The notes under the pieces are model-generated. The model did not search any database, had not been told where the DNA came from, and saw nothing but the letters and a program-made list of their open reading frames with translations. Positions 11,020-23,676 of a stretch of DNA of 64,000 bases are shown piece after piece. The DNA comes from Rhynchospora pubera (lineage: Eukaryota; Streptophyta; Magnoliopsida; Poales; Cyperaceae). Each line of letters begins with the position of its first letter. The first letter of the stretch is position 1. The stretch spans positions 165,946,574-166,010,573 of the forward strand of contig CM051461.1 of assembly GCA_028095005.1 (NCBI GenBank), read 5' to 3'. Both the position numbers and the translations under genes were made by a program.

Positions 11020-11441
11020 GAGTTGTGTTTCGCTGTCACAAGTTGTCATAACTTCGTATTTTATTATAATTTAAAAATTTTAAAATTTAAATGTTGAATC
11101 TAAACCGTTGATCTTTTTCAATTTAACGAGTGATATATTTCTATATAAGTTTATAAAATTTGAAATCTTTTTGATAATCAATCAACTGATCAAATGATAA
11201 ACGTATTATAATTAATCTGTCATAATTAACTATATTCGTTCATTTGTTGATTATTTGATCGAGTATCAAATTGATTCTAAATTTTATAAATTTATATATA
11301 TACAGAAACGTATTGCTCGTTAAATTAAACAAGATCAACAGTTTGGATTCAGTGTTTAAATTTAAAATTTTTAAATATTAATAAAATATGAAGTTAGGAT
11401 CACTTGTGGTACCAAAAAATTATGACAGCGGAACGTTATTT
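11020..11441. mobile_element. foldback family B, copy B2, 9-bp TSD, nested in B1
   Basis: A palindromic element with termini containing GTTTCGCTGTCA and TGACAGCGGAAC. The 9-bp direct repeat TTTTTATAA flanks it (11011-11019 and 11442-11450), the length typical of Mutator-like elements. The inner core (GAATCTAAACCGTTGATC) recurs inverted near 11335. It has inserted into the right arm of an older member of the same family. Confidence 0.8.
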
Positions 11442-11514
11442 TTTTTATAACACTTATATGAAAATGTATCGTCCGTGAAAATGAATAAGATCAACGATTT
11501 TGATCGTTTTTGCC

Positions 11515-12160
11515 GTGTTTTTTCATCCGGAGATGATAATGCAATCAAGGTTTATATGCAGCTGGGCTTGGGCCAGAGCGAAGATTTGGGATGGAAGTTC
11601 TTTGCGGCCCATTATCAGTTATATATTGCAAAAGAACAATGCAGGCGCAGCATTGCAGCAAACAAAATGGTAACTGTGAGTCTGTGACATATCCAGTGCA
11701 AATTAATAGATGTCCTGTTCGGCTACCAAGCACCAACAGCTTTCTAGCCCAAGAATGAACACAAAAATTAATGAAATAACAGTCCCGGGGGCCGGGGGCA
11801 TGGGCATAATGACTAATAACCATGAGCATGATGTACCTTCATTTTCTATAATCAGGTTATCTCGCTTACTCTGACCGGTGTTCAATTGTGATTTGCACTT
11901 GTCAGTTTCGGTAAGAAGTCCTTTAAATAGATTAATTTTGAAGTAGAAGCCTCAGCAACCTCGGTTCGGTAATTGACAGAATTGAACTCTTGTTTAGCCT
12001 TCTCATTCAGGAAAAAAAAAATAAAGAAAAATTCCAATTGAGTCAAGTGCAAACTTAGGTGTTGATTCAACTCAGAAAGCTCAACACCTGGTTATTATAG
12101 CATTTAAAAAAAAAAATACACCTGGTTATTATATACAATAGTGAATGGTCCAATGATGAC
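11515..12160. other. unassigned DNA with a short GC-richer patch
   Basis: A patch at about 11550-11690 has overlapping open frames on both strands of 60-94 codons, without any recognisable protein. The remainder is AT-rich. I see no supported gene. Confidence 0.45.
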
Positions 12161-12164
12161 CTAA

Positions 12165-13255
12165 TATGCAATTAGTCCTAACCCTTTACAAAGTCTGATT
12201 GTGTGAACAGAAACGGGTTTTTATGATGTATTGGAGATTCGTTGTCGACTGTATATATATAAAGCGCAAGTACTACTTGTAAATGTATTAATCTCTGGCA
12301 TTGTATGGAATGCAGATATATCTAACGTGACCCTCATTCAATGCACAGCAGTTGACCCAAAACCAATCTAGATCTAGTCCCTCCGTGGTTGGCAACGCTT
12401 GCAAGATTGTGATGTTTTTTCATGCCATATATTTAGTAAGTTTGCCAACTGAATCCCGCTTGTGCTCGTGCTATTTGTTTAGGGAGTAAATAGCTCTTGT
12501 TAAGAACAAAAGTAATTAATGGGTAAATAAATTGTTGGTGCAAATATTCTGCTTTTTACTCGGTTATATCAGATTTGTTACATTATGTATGTTGTTAGTA
12601 ATATTTTTTTTCTTTATATTTGGACTTTTATAACTTTGTCATGATAGGTGCATTTATGTAGTTTTTCTTTTCCTCCACAAAGTTTTAACTGCTCCACACT
12701 TGAACGTGGAGTTTAGCACAAATGGTCAGTGATTCTGTCATTATCCTAGAGGTAATAGATTCAATTCCCGCTGGCGTGGAAGGAAAATAAACTATATATT
12801 ACAGAGTGGGCTACATCTCTATAAATAAATAGTCTTGTTTCAAAAAAAATAAAAATAAAAAATAAAATAAACTGCTCCACACTTTCTACAAGAGAATAGT
12901 AGAAATGCTGAAAGATTATAGAAGGGAAATGATTAAAGACCTACATCAGCATAATTATTTTCTATTTTCAGGCGAAGCACCGAAGACTATACCGGAAAAG
13001 AAGAAGAGAAATTGGTCTGCGCTGTTGGAGCCAAATTGGGATTCCAATAATGACAGCCGGGATCCAGAGTCGAGGGTCTTGAAAATTCAAAATTGTAATA
13101 AAGATAGAATTTGAAGCGAATAATGTTATAAATGCCATTACTGAAGTGGACCCAAAATGTAGCCGTGTAGGCCAGATTCTCGGATGTATTTCGTTTAGGG
13201 TAATTGGGTTTTGTTTCAAGTGGTACTAATGTACTATGCAATTTGCAACTTTCCG
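12165..13255 (+). repeat. segmental duplication, copy A
   Basis: This block aligns in order with copy B at about 13965-15885. Shared landmarks include GTCCTAACCC then TTTACAAA (12175 / 13987), ATATATCTAACGTGA (12315 / 14831), CTTGCAAGAT then TCATGCCA (12398 / 15357), and AATGCCATTACTGAAGTG (13129 / 15758). It hosts a SINE at 12702. A short stretch near 12970-13110 follows an AG after a pyrimidine tract and looks exon-like, but copy B does not keep its reading frame, so I do not call a gene. Confidence 0.75.
12702..12869 (+). mobile_element. tRNA-derived SINE with 15-bp TSD
   Basis: The A box is TAGCACAAATG (near 12714) and the B box GATTCAATTCC (near 12757). The A-rich tail runs from about 12840. 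The 15-bp repeat AACTGCTCCACACTT is exact on both sides (12687-12701 and 12870-12884), which points to a relatively recent insertion within duplication copy A. Confidence 0.9.
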
Positions 13256-13443
13256 AGTGTTTAACACTTGAACTAGACCAGCATGCAGATTTAGTGTTCG
13301 TATCTGTGTATCAGACCGATACAAGATGATGTCAATGAGTAGGAAAATATTTGTTAACTAGAGAAGATAACCTGCGGATTAGTGGATGAAGGAGGTGATT
13401 GTACATTTGCATTACGTACGTAACTTATGCGGGTCCTTGTATC

Positions 13444-13739
13444 TAGGGCTGTCAATGCTGTACCGTTTCGCATGTTTCCGTCCCGTTCCGTCCAAACAGA
13501 ACAGCTAACGAAAGAAAAAATATGTTTCGTTTCTTAAAAATGGAATGAAAACGAAACTGAATTTGTAGACGTTACTAGAACGGAACACGAAAATTAACTG
13601 AAAATGAAGGATGGAACATAAAACTGTTTCGTTTGACAAAGTGGAACACAAACGAAAGTCTTTTCTATTTCGTTGACTGGAACGGAACGAAAACGAAACA
13701 TGTATGTTCCGTTTCTGTTATACACGTTTGACAGCCCTA
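13444..13739. mobile_element. Ac/Ds-like hAT element, CGTTTCG word group
   Basis: The termini TAGGGCTGTCAA and TTGACAGCCCTA are near-perfect inverted repeats. The flanks CTTGTATC and CTTGTTGA match in their first five bases, consistent with a decayed 8-bp TSD. The interior repeats CGTTTCGTT and AACGGAACG words in both orientations. It belongs to the same group as the copies at 4984 and 14880. Confidence 0.82.
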
Positions 13740-14067
13740 CTTGTTGAATATGTAATTATATTTTTCAGAGCTTGGCCTTTCCTATGGCATTGTAATTAAA
13801 CATTTTATTTGTTTAATAAATTTTTGTAGGAGTGGCTACCGTCACGTACTTAAAAATATTTCAAAATGAAGTTTTATTCTTTTTCCTTTCACACAATAAA
13901 GAGTAAAAAATTTGTACTCTCTCTTTCGTCTTTATATATTTGGAAAGTGAGAAGGGAAAGGCCCAATCATCTTATATATATGCTAAGTCCTAACCCATTT
14001 ACAAAATTACAAAGTGTGAATGTATGAACAGAAAAGGTTATTTCTGTCAATTTTCCTTGGTTTTTCC

Positions 14068-14647
14068 CAAGGCTATCAATGAAATCCGTTTACCCGTTTA
14101 TCTAACCCGTACCGTACCATATAAGACGGGTATGGATAAAGTTTTATTTTCGTTAAGTTAACGGGTACGGGTACGGGTAAGGAAATTTTTTCGTTAATTT
14201 AACGGGTACGGGTACGGGTAAAAGTTATTTCGTACCGTTTTCATAACGGGTAATTGCCACAATTAAAAAGATACAATTACATGATACATATGACATCTTA
14301 TATTGCATGATTGGTAAAAAAAATATTGCTAGATTTTATTTAAGATTTATAATTCTTTCCATTCAGTGTACGAAAAAATAAAAAAAAGCATAAATCTAAA
14401 ATATTCGCCACCATTGTTGCATTTTATTAATATACTTATTGATATAATTTATTTATACAGAGTGCACAAATTTTATTATTATTATATCCATTTTTTACCG
14501 TTACCGTATCCGTACCGTTAATTCTTAACGGGTACGGGTAAGGTACGGGTAAATCTATTTTTAACGAGTACGGGTAAAGAAAATTTTAACGGGTACGGTA
14601 ATGGAAATACCTTCTACCGTATCGTACCGTACCCATTGACAGCCCTA
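14068..14647. mobile_element. Ac/Ds-like hAT element, ACGGGT word group, TSD GTTTTTCC
   Basis: The ends are CAAGGCTATCAATG and CATTGACAGCCCTA, flanked by an exact 8-bp repeat GTTTTTCC (14060-14067 and 14648-14655). Both subterminal zones are built from ACGGGTACGGGTA or its complement, while the central 250 bases are plain AT-rich DNA. This repeat word differs from that of the neighbouring hAT copies. Confidence 0.92.
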
Positions 14648-14879
14648 GTTTTTCCAGTCATGCATGATGATGCACCGGAGATTTGATGTCGTCTACAACT
14701 CTACATATGAGGCGCTCTACTGTTCCGATTAATTCTCAAGTACAACTTGTAACGTATTAATCTTTGACATGACATGGCATGGAATGTGACCCTCAAAAAA
14801 AAAAAAAAAGAAAACATGGTATGGAGTGCAACTATATCTAACGTGATTCTCATTTAATGCGCCGAAGACTCCCCACAAT

Positions 14880-15252
14880 TATGGCTGTCAACGATATACC
14901 GTTTCGCCGTTTTCCGTTCCGTTCCGTTCCAACGGAACGGATAACGGTACGAATTTTCATTTCGTTTTCAGAAGCGGAACGGTAAACGGAATAATAGGGC
15001 ATATCGTTGTTGAAACGGAACGGTAAACGGAACGAATCATTTCGCTTCCGTTTCGACAAATACAAGTGTTTTTAGTGTAAATATACGTTGTTCCGTTCCG
15101 TTCCGTCCAAACGAAACGAATAACGGAATAAAATGGCATACCGTTTACTGAAACGGAACGGAATATGGAATGGAATAGCATACCGTTTACTGAAACGGAA
15201 CGGCAAACGGAATGAGCCATTCCGTTGCCGTTGTAAACGTTAGACACCCCTA
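14880..15252. mobile_element. Ac/Ds-like hAT element, TSD CCCACAAT
   Basis: The ends are TATGGCTGTCAACG and CGTTAGACACCCCTA, flanked by an exact 8-bp repeat CCCACAAT (14872-14879 and 15253-15260). The interior has dense CCGTTCCGTT / AACGGAACGG words. The reading frames across it on the minus strand are artefacts of this repetition. Confidence 0.9.
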
Positions 15253-15885
15253 CCCACAATCAATCTTTATCCATTGTCGCTCTGTGATTGTCTTATCCCA
15301 TTCATAGGAGGAAAAGATAAATTAATTTAATGCTTAAAGTTAAATCGTATAGTTGCAACTTGCAAGATCGTGAATATTTTTCATGCCACATATTCTGTCA
15401 GCTTGCCAACTGTCTCGCACTGTATAGTAAAGGTGTCCGGGTGAATTATCAGCAGTGCAAGAATAGCAAAGCTCACGATGAGGGTGCGCTTAGTAGATTA
15501 AAAAATATTTCAAACAAACTCAAATTTTAATTCAAAAAACTTTTTCTTAATAATTCAAGAAAAATTCTATTTTTATAACCTTATTCGAATAAGGTTACTT
15601 AATTTTGAATACTTAACATTATTTTTATTTTGAATACAAAAGAAGAACAGAAATTTATCTGTGCTGGGACGGAATGTTAATAGTCGCAGTCGGTGCACAG
15701 CATTTAGGACCTTTAAAAGGCTTTGATATCATAATATTGAGGCGTATAATGTTATATAAATGCCATTACTGAAGTGAACCCCAAATGTAGGCCAGGTTCT
15801 CAGATGTAATTGAATTTGGGTTTCACAGTGAAAAGTTTTAAATGGGTTTTGATTTCAAGTTGTGTATTGCAATTGCAACCTTGAA

Positions 15886-16327
15886 TGACTTCTGTACATG
15901 TATACTATTTAGTATTTTCTCTAATTCGTATCTTTCTACATTCTTATCTAAAGTACTTTAAAGATTATAGAGTTAAGAAGTTACAAATGAATATTCATAA
16001 AGGTAATATTAGTTTAAGGTTTTAAAAAAAAAACAACAGATGCGTGCTGAATAATTTCATGTTACTATATCTTATATATGAAGTCTCATACAGATTTTTG
16101 AGAGAGAATACACAGGACAGTACAAGATTGAATCGAAAAAAAAGCCGAAAAACTGGTTCAACCTTTAAGAAAAAAGATTGAAAAAAATATGATCCAAGAA
16201 AATTACCCACACCTCTCTCTAAAGTTAATATCCAACCATTTAATTTCTTCCATTTGATGCGAAATTGCCGCCTTTTTTTAACTTCTTTTGTTGTTGAGTT
16301 ATATGCACTAAATTGGAGTTTTGATGG
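15886..16327. other. intergenic DNA and likely 3' UTR of the BODYGUARD-like gene
   Basis: This AT-rich sequence lies downstream (minus-strand sense) of the hydrolase stop codon. No other feature is seen. Confidence 0.5.
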
Positions 16328-19300
16328 TCAACTCTTTGCATTTTTCCAAATCTCTTCTAGCTCTCTAGCAAAGGCTTTCTGCCTACCAACAACAATAGTG
16401 ACATGATCCTTGCGGTCGATTATTTTCACTTGTGCCCTGGGAACTTTGGATTTTACAGCGTAGCTGCAATGGATCGGCAAGAGTTCATCATTCCTTCCAT
16501 GATACACTGTAACCGAGCAATTCAGCTGATCGCGTACTACATCAAGATATGTTTCTACCTTACCAGCACTGCCACAGATGACATTATGTAGAGTGTGGAA
16601 CGACCCGATGTGGTGGTGGCCAAAGAAACCATCCATCAAGTATGTTCGCACCCTGTTATTCAAATGTAAAGTCAATTATAATTATGAATTTATTACTCTT
16701 TTAGAGGAGTAAGCTTCTTAATTTAAACTATGATTTAGAGCCACGTTCTTTAATTGTGGACATTTAAAGCATATGCATCTGACTGTCATGCCAGTTTAAT
16801 TACTGAAGAGTTAAGACCTACCCATAGACCAAAAGCACTAGGAGGTAAAAAGTAAAAGAGTGAAATCATTATTCACGATGAACTTTCACTAGTAATTTAT
16901 CTGGACTAAATTTATCTTCACAGACGAGGACACTTCCGCGTATTTAATACTCAAGACAATTTTAGATGATATCAACTTCTGGACAAAGCATGCCTAGGAA
17001 CCTTTAAATTTTCTTTTTACTCTTCTGTATAGTTTTTTTTAAACTTGTAATTATTTTTATTATTGATAAAATTCGTCGGTGTGGTGATTGTCACCTGACC
17101 CTCAAAAAAAAAAATTTCTCCAGTTATTCCTCATCACGTTCAAATTTATTATATCTTATTTTGGGTTCATATACCGGCTCTAAGGCTGTAATCATCATTA
17201 GTAGCAGAGATAAGTCGGCGTAGACACAATGCGTATACTCAAAAGATTTCTTTTTGATCATTAGACACATTCAATTTGATCTCTCTCACTTACCGTTAGA
17301 GATAAATAAATGTCAAATAAGAAAAAAACTATTTATTATTTGGGATAAATCTTAGATGGGGTTAGGAATATAACCAACTACTTAAGTATTTTGCTGTAGA
17401 CACAATTAACAAACGTGCATCTTTGAATTTGGATATTTGTTGTTCGTATATTGTTGAACAAACCGTTGAGTTTGTTCGGGTTAAAATTGTCTAGGTCGGA
17501 CGTAGACCCGCCAAACTATGTGGCGAGTCATTCCCATTTTCCTTTTTGTTGTTTGAAAACTTATCCGAAGCATTTTGGACGGCAGCTCCATGCCCTCTAT
17601 CCGGCAGCTGCTTTGGACAACCGATATTTTTTTTGGAGCAACATAATTTTTTCTTAAATGTCTAAACTATCTTTAGCATCAATCAAGATTTATTATCCTA
17701 ATTTATTTCCTCAACTGTGCTTTCTTTCTCTTCTAGATTTCTCACTAAAAGAAAATCAAATCTTTCTTAATAAAATCCACATATGATCATGCACGACAAT
17801 TTTTTTGTTGAATTGTGCAATAATCATTGAATAAACCAAACGATGATATATATACTATTTTTTTCTTGCATAATTTTTTTTATTTGCACATCTTTCCTTT
17901 CCTCTTATTTTCCAAAAGAAATTGAACACAATTTGTCGTCATAATCAATTAATTATCAGTATAAATAAAAAAATTGAATAAAATACCGATATTCAAAGCA
18001 TGCATTACAAATTTGATAAAGACAGTAACGGTATGTATATACATAAAAATATGAGAAAAAATTCAAAATTCAGTGGAAAGGGAGGACATGACAGACGTGG
18101 CATAGTCATAAAAAATATAAGCTATTTACTAAATTTAAGAAGGACAATTTGGTCATTTTAAAAAAAATTATGTTGCTCCTAGAAAAAATTATGTTGCCCA
18201 AAGCACTTCCCCCTCTATCCCAAGCCATCAAATTTGATTGACGGAATGCTCTGTTAATTCTCCGTTGACCGTCCGTTAGGCAAAAATAGGAAATAGAATT
18301 TCTTCCTTTTTATTCAATGTTGGAAAGGAATTTATCAGAGAATTGGTTTAGAGGGAGCTATGACTGTATGAGAGAAATAAAACAAAATTTTCCTGTTTTG
18401 TTTGATTGGAAAAAAAAACATAAAAAAATAAACTAACGGAGAATTCGTCAGCACAGACATTAACGAAACGTTTATTATCAATCAAACAAAATTAAATTTG
18501 ATCGCATCATGTGGCTCACATAAGACTTTTGATGGAATCGCAGTTCATAGCCCTCCAGATGAGCTCCAAACACAATTTTAGTTGTGATTTCTTTTCTTGT
18601 AAGATTTTCCAGGTTGTAAGCTCTCGTGGCATTTGGATACAAAAATATCTCAGAAATTGGACCATCAAAGGATTTGTTTCGTACACACTATGGTGGTTGT
18701 TCTCGTCTCCTATAGGAGCTCAAGCCTCCAACCTCTTTAAGTATTATCTGAAGTACTATCATGTGTTACCTCCTAACCAGAATTTTGTAGGTTCAAATTA
18801 GGAAGTTGGTTGTTGTGTTTAGATCCACCAATCCTTGACTACAGTCAAACCATTGATTTTTTTTTTTTTTTTTTTGCATCTTGAATGCCCATCAAATGAT
18901 ACCGTGTATAGATGTGGGCCCACTGGCCCCAAATTCACTAGCAAACTGTCCATATATTATTATCCAATTAATTCTCGTATATTAAATTTTTCGTGGGTTT
19001 TATTTAATCATCATTAAATTTAGTATTCTTCTTATGGAAAGATGATATGTTGGGGGCCTAGGAAAGTGGACTACCTAGATTTCTTTTCCTCCTTGGACCT
19101 TGCTAAAATTGTTTTTTACCCTTTGAAAAGAGAAACACAACTTCTATAAATCTATTCTAGCTGTAGCTGATCTACGCATTTTACTACATTACACCATTAA
19201 TATTATTTAGTTTAAATAAATTATTACGTAGGTCAATACATTTTATTCCACAATCTATTTGAAAAGTACTTGACTAGTGCGATCTGGAAAAAAATATATA

Positions 19301-21732
19301 AAAAGCTCAAAAAAAAAAAAACTTGACAGTTCAATCGCCACATAAGTATTATTCATTTTAAATCTTGTACGGTATTATTCATTTTAAATTTTGTAATGAA
19401 CCAAACATAAGTTAATTGATCTATACAATATTAAATCAAACTGTTGTGCTGTGTTATAATTATTCAAATAAAACTTCAAAATAAAAAGTCATTATTTTTC
19501 TAAGCAATTGCTCAATTTTTTAAGTTAAAATGATACGGATAATATTAAATATTGATACCAATAAAGATATCTTTGTTATATTTTTCTTGAACGTTAAAAA
19601 TGAAACATCTAAGTATACAGACTTAGCTAGTCAATTATAATAGTTCGACCATAGGACAACAATCAATACGGTATGAACTACAATTAATGTTGATGTGAAA
19701 TATTCACGTCATAAATACCCCGATTGATGCATCAACATATCTAGTTTAAAAATCTTCCATCAATTAAAGAAAATTTTGGCTTTGTTCTAAAATGATATAT
19801 ATAGAAGAAAACCATATAAACGTCATTGTCGGATATGTTGAGCGAAATTGTATTCATATCACCAAACTAGCAACAGAAACATTCTAGGGAAGGAGGGGGC
19901 GGGGACCCAATAGCGCATATGAAACATCTATATATAGGAAGAAAGGTGGGAATTTTGACAACTGATTAATTTGATAATTCTCATAATCATAAAAAATAAT
20001 TCAATTTTTTTAAGATCCATTTAGAATTTGATGTGTACTCTCTATATATATTATTCATTTAAAAATTGCAAGTAAATTAAATTTATTGTTCAGAAAAAGC
20101 TTGAATTTTACAATAATCCAAATTCATAGCTAAGACTTGATGAAACAATAATATTTAAATTGAATGATTATTGATATATAACAAATCTATAAGATCATTA
20201 ATAATTAACATGTCTATAGTTTTTTTTTAGTTGACATATATGTCAACCCATAAATATATTTATGGGTTCTATCGATAGAAGAAAAAGAAAATTCCAAAAT
20301 ATTAGTAAAATTTATTGAAGAATTATACTGTGGAATTAACCACTTGAGAATAGGAGCCGATAGAAAACCGAAGTCCCCTTTGTGACAAATATTGCCCTCA
20401 ATTTTATTAGTTGTATCCTACGAACAACTTCAAAAAAAGGACTCACTGGCTAAAGTGGCAAACCTGTTGAAGGTGACGAGCCTGAATGCAATGTCCCAAA
20501 ACCGATGGTTCTTACACAATAGGACGCACACTGTTCGGCTTAGATGCTCGTACCAACAAATCATCCCCTTTCGGTACCGGAAAGTACGGCTTCAACCAAC
20601 AAAATAATTTTAAAAAAATTAAATCACTTATATATGGAACCCTATTTTATTAAAAGAACAAAATTAAACAAGATTAGTGAACTTACTGGTGCAATGAGCG
20701 TGAGGGACTTGACTGCACCAGGATATTTAACTGCCAATGCAAGTGCTATTAAAGAACCAAGAGAGTGTGCCACAATGTGGAAGGATTTGACATTGTGCGG
20801 CTCGAGAACCGACCGTTCGATCATTTCCAGATGCTCTCGTAAAGTATAGAGTGAATCAGCAGGCTTCGGACTGCGCCCAAAACCCAATAAGTCGACCGCA
20901 AACATTCTATACCGTGATTTTGCATCTGAGCTGAAGTTTGGGAAAACAGTCTCAGTCCAGAAAGCCGATGAAGATATAAATCCGTGTATGAATAGTACAT
21001 CTTCTTCCACAATGTTACCATCTACATACAAAGTAGAAACGGTAGTCAATATTAACACTTTAATAGTGTGCCAACTTTTGTTAATTTTTCAATCAGTTTT
21101 ATTTATTTTGTGTTATCACCTGGTGGTCCTTGGGCTTTGACAAAGAGAGTATCCTGTGAAATCGGGTTGCAATCGGCACAGTGGCAGTCTGACCAGCGTG
21201 GGACCAGATGCAATTTGTGGCCGCCTATCTTACCTTGCAACGTTTGAATAATGGCAGAGTTCACTGTAACTGTGGTGGTCGGGCTCCCTGTAGTTGAGCT
21301 TCTTACTACTGCACTGCCACGACTGGTAATGACAGTCGAAGTGTCACGACTTGACGCACTCTTGAGGCGACACAGCTGGTTAACTGTCAACCGAGACACA
21401 TCAGAGAGGAGAGGGGAGCGACAGTAGAGCGTGTCAGAAATGTCCTCCAGTTGGAGCTTGCTTGAGGAAAGTGTAACGACTTTTGACCGGCCGCTTTCTG
21501 ACACCAGTATCTTTCCAAAGCTGGTGATCATGTCTTTCGGTGAAGAAGAGCAATAGCACGGCCGCCACTCGGACTCCATTATGTAATCCAATATCTTGTA
21601 CAGAAAACAAAACAAAATGTCCAGCAAGTCTAGAAATGAGAAAACTATCAAGCTAAGCGCATCATTTAGGGCCGATCCAAAGGTGGCCATTGCTTGTCTA
21701 ACTGAAATGCTACCTCTCATTGCCTTTCTCAT
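16328..21732 (-). CDS. BODYGUARD-like alpha/beta hydrolase, damaged third exon
   Basis: Exons read in minus sense: 21732-21120, 21021-20687, 20589-20464, 16652-16328, all with GT..AG introns. Family: BODYGUARD proteins are alpha/beta-fold hydrolases needed for cutin and cuticle formation in epidermal cells. Seen: a hydrophobic N-terminal segment (FSFLDLLDILFCFLYK), the oxyanion region LFIHGFISSSAFW, the nucleophile motif AHSLGS, the Asp region HGRNDELLP and the His region RKDHVTIVVGRQKAF near the C-terminus, so all three catalytic residues are encoded. Start: the Met of MRKAMRGS aligns with the family start; an in-frame ATG 58 codons upstream (21906) is less likely. Odd: exon 3 jumps from YFPVPKG straight to WYEHLSRTVC. 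It lacks about 27 residues that the family has there and is out of frame, giving a stop at 20512-20514. A splice site inside the exon (after 20568) would restore the frame. The last intron is about 3.8 kb. Confidence 0.72.
16653..20463 (-). other. 3.8-kb last intron of the BODYGUARD-like gene
   Basis: The donor follows AACAG at 20464 and the acceptor precedes 16652; together they rebuild an Arg codon at a position where family members read NRVRTYL-like sequence. The intron is AT-rich and unusually long for this gene. It contains a Mutator-like element (17602-18210) and no other bounded feature that I could define. Small frames inside it (for example 18511-18801) have no protein character. Confidence 0.65.
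17602..18210. mobile_element. Mutator-like non-autonomous element, 9-bp TSD CCCTCTATC
   Basis: The inverted ends are about 60 bp, carrying TGCTTTGG(A/G)CAAC and GGAGCAACATAATTTTTT. The 9-bp repeat CCCTCTATC flanks it (17593-17601 and 18211-18219), as expected for Mutator-like insertion. The right arm has doubled the phrase AAAATTATGTTGC. The element lies in the long intron of the BODYGUARD-like gene and has no coding capacity. Confidence 0.82.
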
Positions 21733-21906
21733 GGAAGAAAAAGGCAATGTAGGATGAAACAAGCTCGGGTGTACCAAGTACTGGCTTGGGCCGGGAATTG
21801 TACTGTCGAGTTGTTGATTGAAGCAAACCACCAGACAACTAATTAGTGGAGATGGAGACGACAGAACTAGAGAAAGGAGACGAGAGTTTGGAGTGGTGGG
21901 GGGCAC

Positions 21907-23676
21907 TTTGGGTCCCTGCGTAGAGAGAGAAATGGAGATGAGATAAATGAATTGAATGGATTCATTAAAATCTAGTGCTGGAGAATAGAGAAGGGGTAGG
22001 TGGTGGTTGGAACGCCCAGGCTAACACTTCCTTTACTAAAGAGCTTTTGCCAATTTATTCTGCCACGTGTGCACACAAAATAGAGATACTATATTGAGAA
22101 TGAAATTTCAAAATGTGCAAAGAATTGCAAGACAATGGATGGGTGAACGCATGTGGAGTGGTTGGGAAGAAATAGCCAGTGTGGAGACTGGAGCATCCTT
22201 CTTAATTAACATATTCAATAGTACATCAATGATCTCTTGTTTATTCGGAAAACCAAATTACATATAATTAGCTCTTATTTGTTTCTAGCTGTTTCCGTCA
22301 CAAGTGTCTACAGGCAGTCTTTGGTGATAGGTCTGCTAATGAGTGGGAGCAAATTAAGTGCAGTTAATGACAAAGTGGTCATACTTATAGTTGAACGTTA
22401 CCGAACGAAAATGTTTATGACGTGGTACGGTGAGGATGTGACAGAAACCGACTAAAAATATCATCAAATAATGCTGAAATTATATAATTCATATCTGTAT
22501 TATATTAATCATGTCAAATATTTACCTAAAAGATTAAGCTATTGATAGTTCACAAATACAATTTGATAGTAATTAAAGAAAAGGAAAAACAAGTACAGAG
22601 TGATTTTTTTTAATGATAAGGTAAGGATCAAGTCTGGTAACTTATTTACTAATTAAATATTTATAAAGAATTTCACTTTCAAAAATGTGATCACCATCCT
22701 GTATTTTTTTTTTTTTTGCATGAGACTAATGATTGATTCTTAATAAAATAGGAGAGATGACTACGAGAGCTTACTGATTAGTTTGGTTTAAGACTAAATA
22801 AAATTAATACAATTCCTTTTGGAACTTTCTGTCATTAGCTAGCATTGATTTGCAATCTAGTTTGAGCTTTATTTATTTTTTTTCCCTTAAATCAATTATA
22901 ACCGTTGGTCCATATTAAAGAATGGTCCAAATTTTCGTTCTTTCAAGTTAGCATAAACATAAAATTATGCCAGTAAATAAACCAGATTAAAATTGAAGAA
23001 CGTAGAAGAACGTAAACAGTTCTATTTATGTGAATACTGAATTGCTAATATAATAATATTACAATGTTCATAAAAATATTTACTAATATTTTAGTTTTAC
23101 ATTCTTGGCAAGGGGTCCTAGACAAAAAATGTCGAAGTATTTGGATACAGATACCTGTGTAAAATCCATTAACAAAAATATTGTTAAATTTTTTCTTTGG
23201 AAACATAGTTTGAAAATTATAGGTATTCGTAGCTGCATGCAATTATAGTTATTTCGGTTGCCATAATGTACCTAATAACTCTTTGCTCTCATTTTCCCAA
23301 TTGACATAATTGTCCTGACGAACATATGCGTTGGTGAGAACAGTGCTGGATGGGAATCCACAATTATTTTTTTTGAGTCCACAATTATTTCAAAAAAAGA
23401 ATAATTGATGCTTTAATTAGTATACAATTGAATTAATTCCAGTCACTTAATAGGTAAGTGTTAATGATCAGAAACCAAGCGGCAGCAAGTCGTGTCAGGT
23501 CTGTTCACATCTGAATCCAACCATACCAGAAACTGCATGCTTCGAGCTGAGAGTCTGAGTCGCGTTTTGTATAACAAACTTCCGCTGCTAACAAATGACC
23601 GTTGTCTCCTTGTAAGTATTTCCTCTAATTCTTGTTCTCCGATGTAAACTCAGTAGTGTCTATATAAAGATCCTTG
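21907..23676. other. upstream region of the BODYGUARD-like gene and AT-rich DNA
   Basis: The first several hundred bases must hold the promoter of the minus-strand hydrolase gene, but no TATA box or other motif stands out with confidence. Short frames at 22067-22455 do not resemble proteins. The rest is AT-rich. Confidence 0.45.

Larger units (their letters stand above)
13965..15885 (+). repeat. segmental duplication, copy B, enlarged by insertions
   Basis: It is collinear with copy A (12165-13255) but longer, because it holds two hAT elements (14068-14647 and 14880-15252). Each of them has an intact TSD, showing that they arrived after the duplication or at least independently of it. No coding frame is conserved between the copies. 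Confidence 0.75.

Noticed and set aside
12905..13241. Overlapping frames on both strands and an exon-like stretch after TTTTCAG
   Set aside because: The duplicated copy near 15655-15800 does not keep any of these frames, and the translations match nothing known.
14850..15259. Two overlapping Arg/Ser-rich minus-strand frames
   Set aside because: They lie fully inside a hAT element and arise from the repeated CGTTTCG / ACGGAACGG words.
17040..17120. Possible SINE tail (CACCTGACCCTC followed by A run)
   Set aside because: No pol III boxes or flanking duplication could be found.
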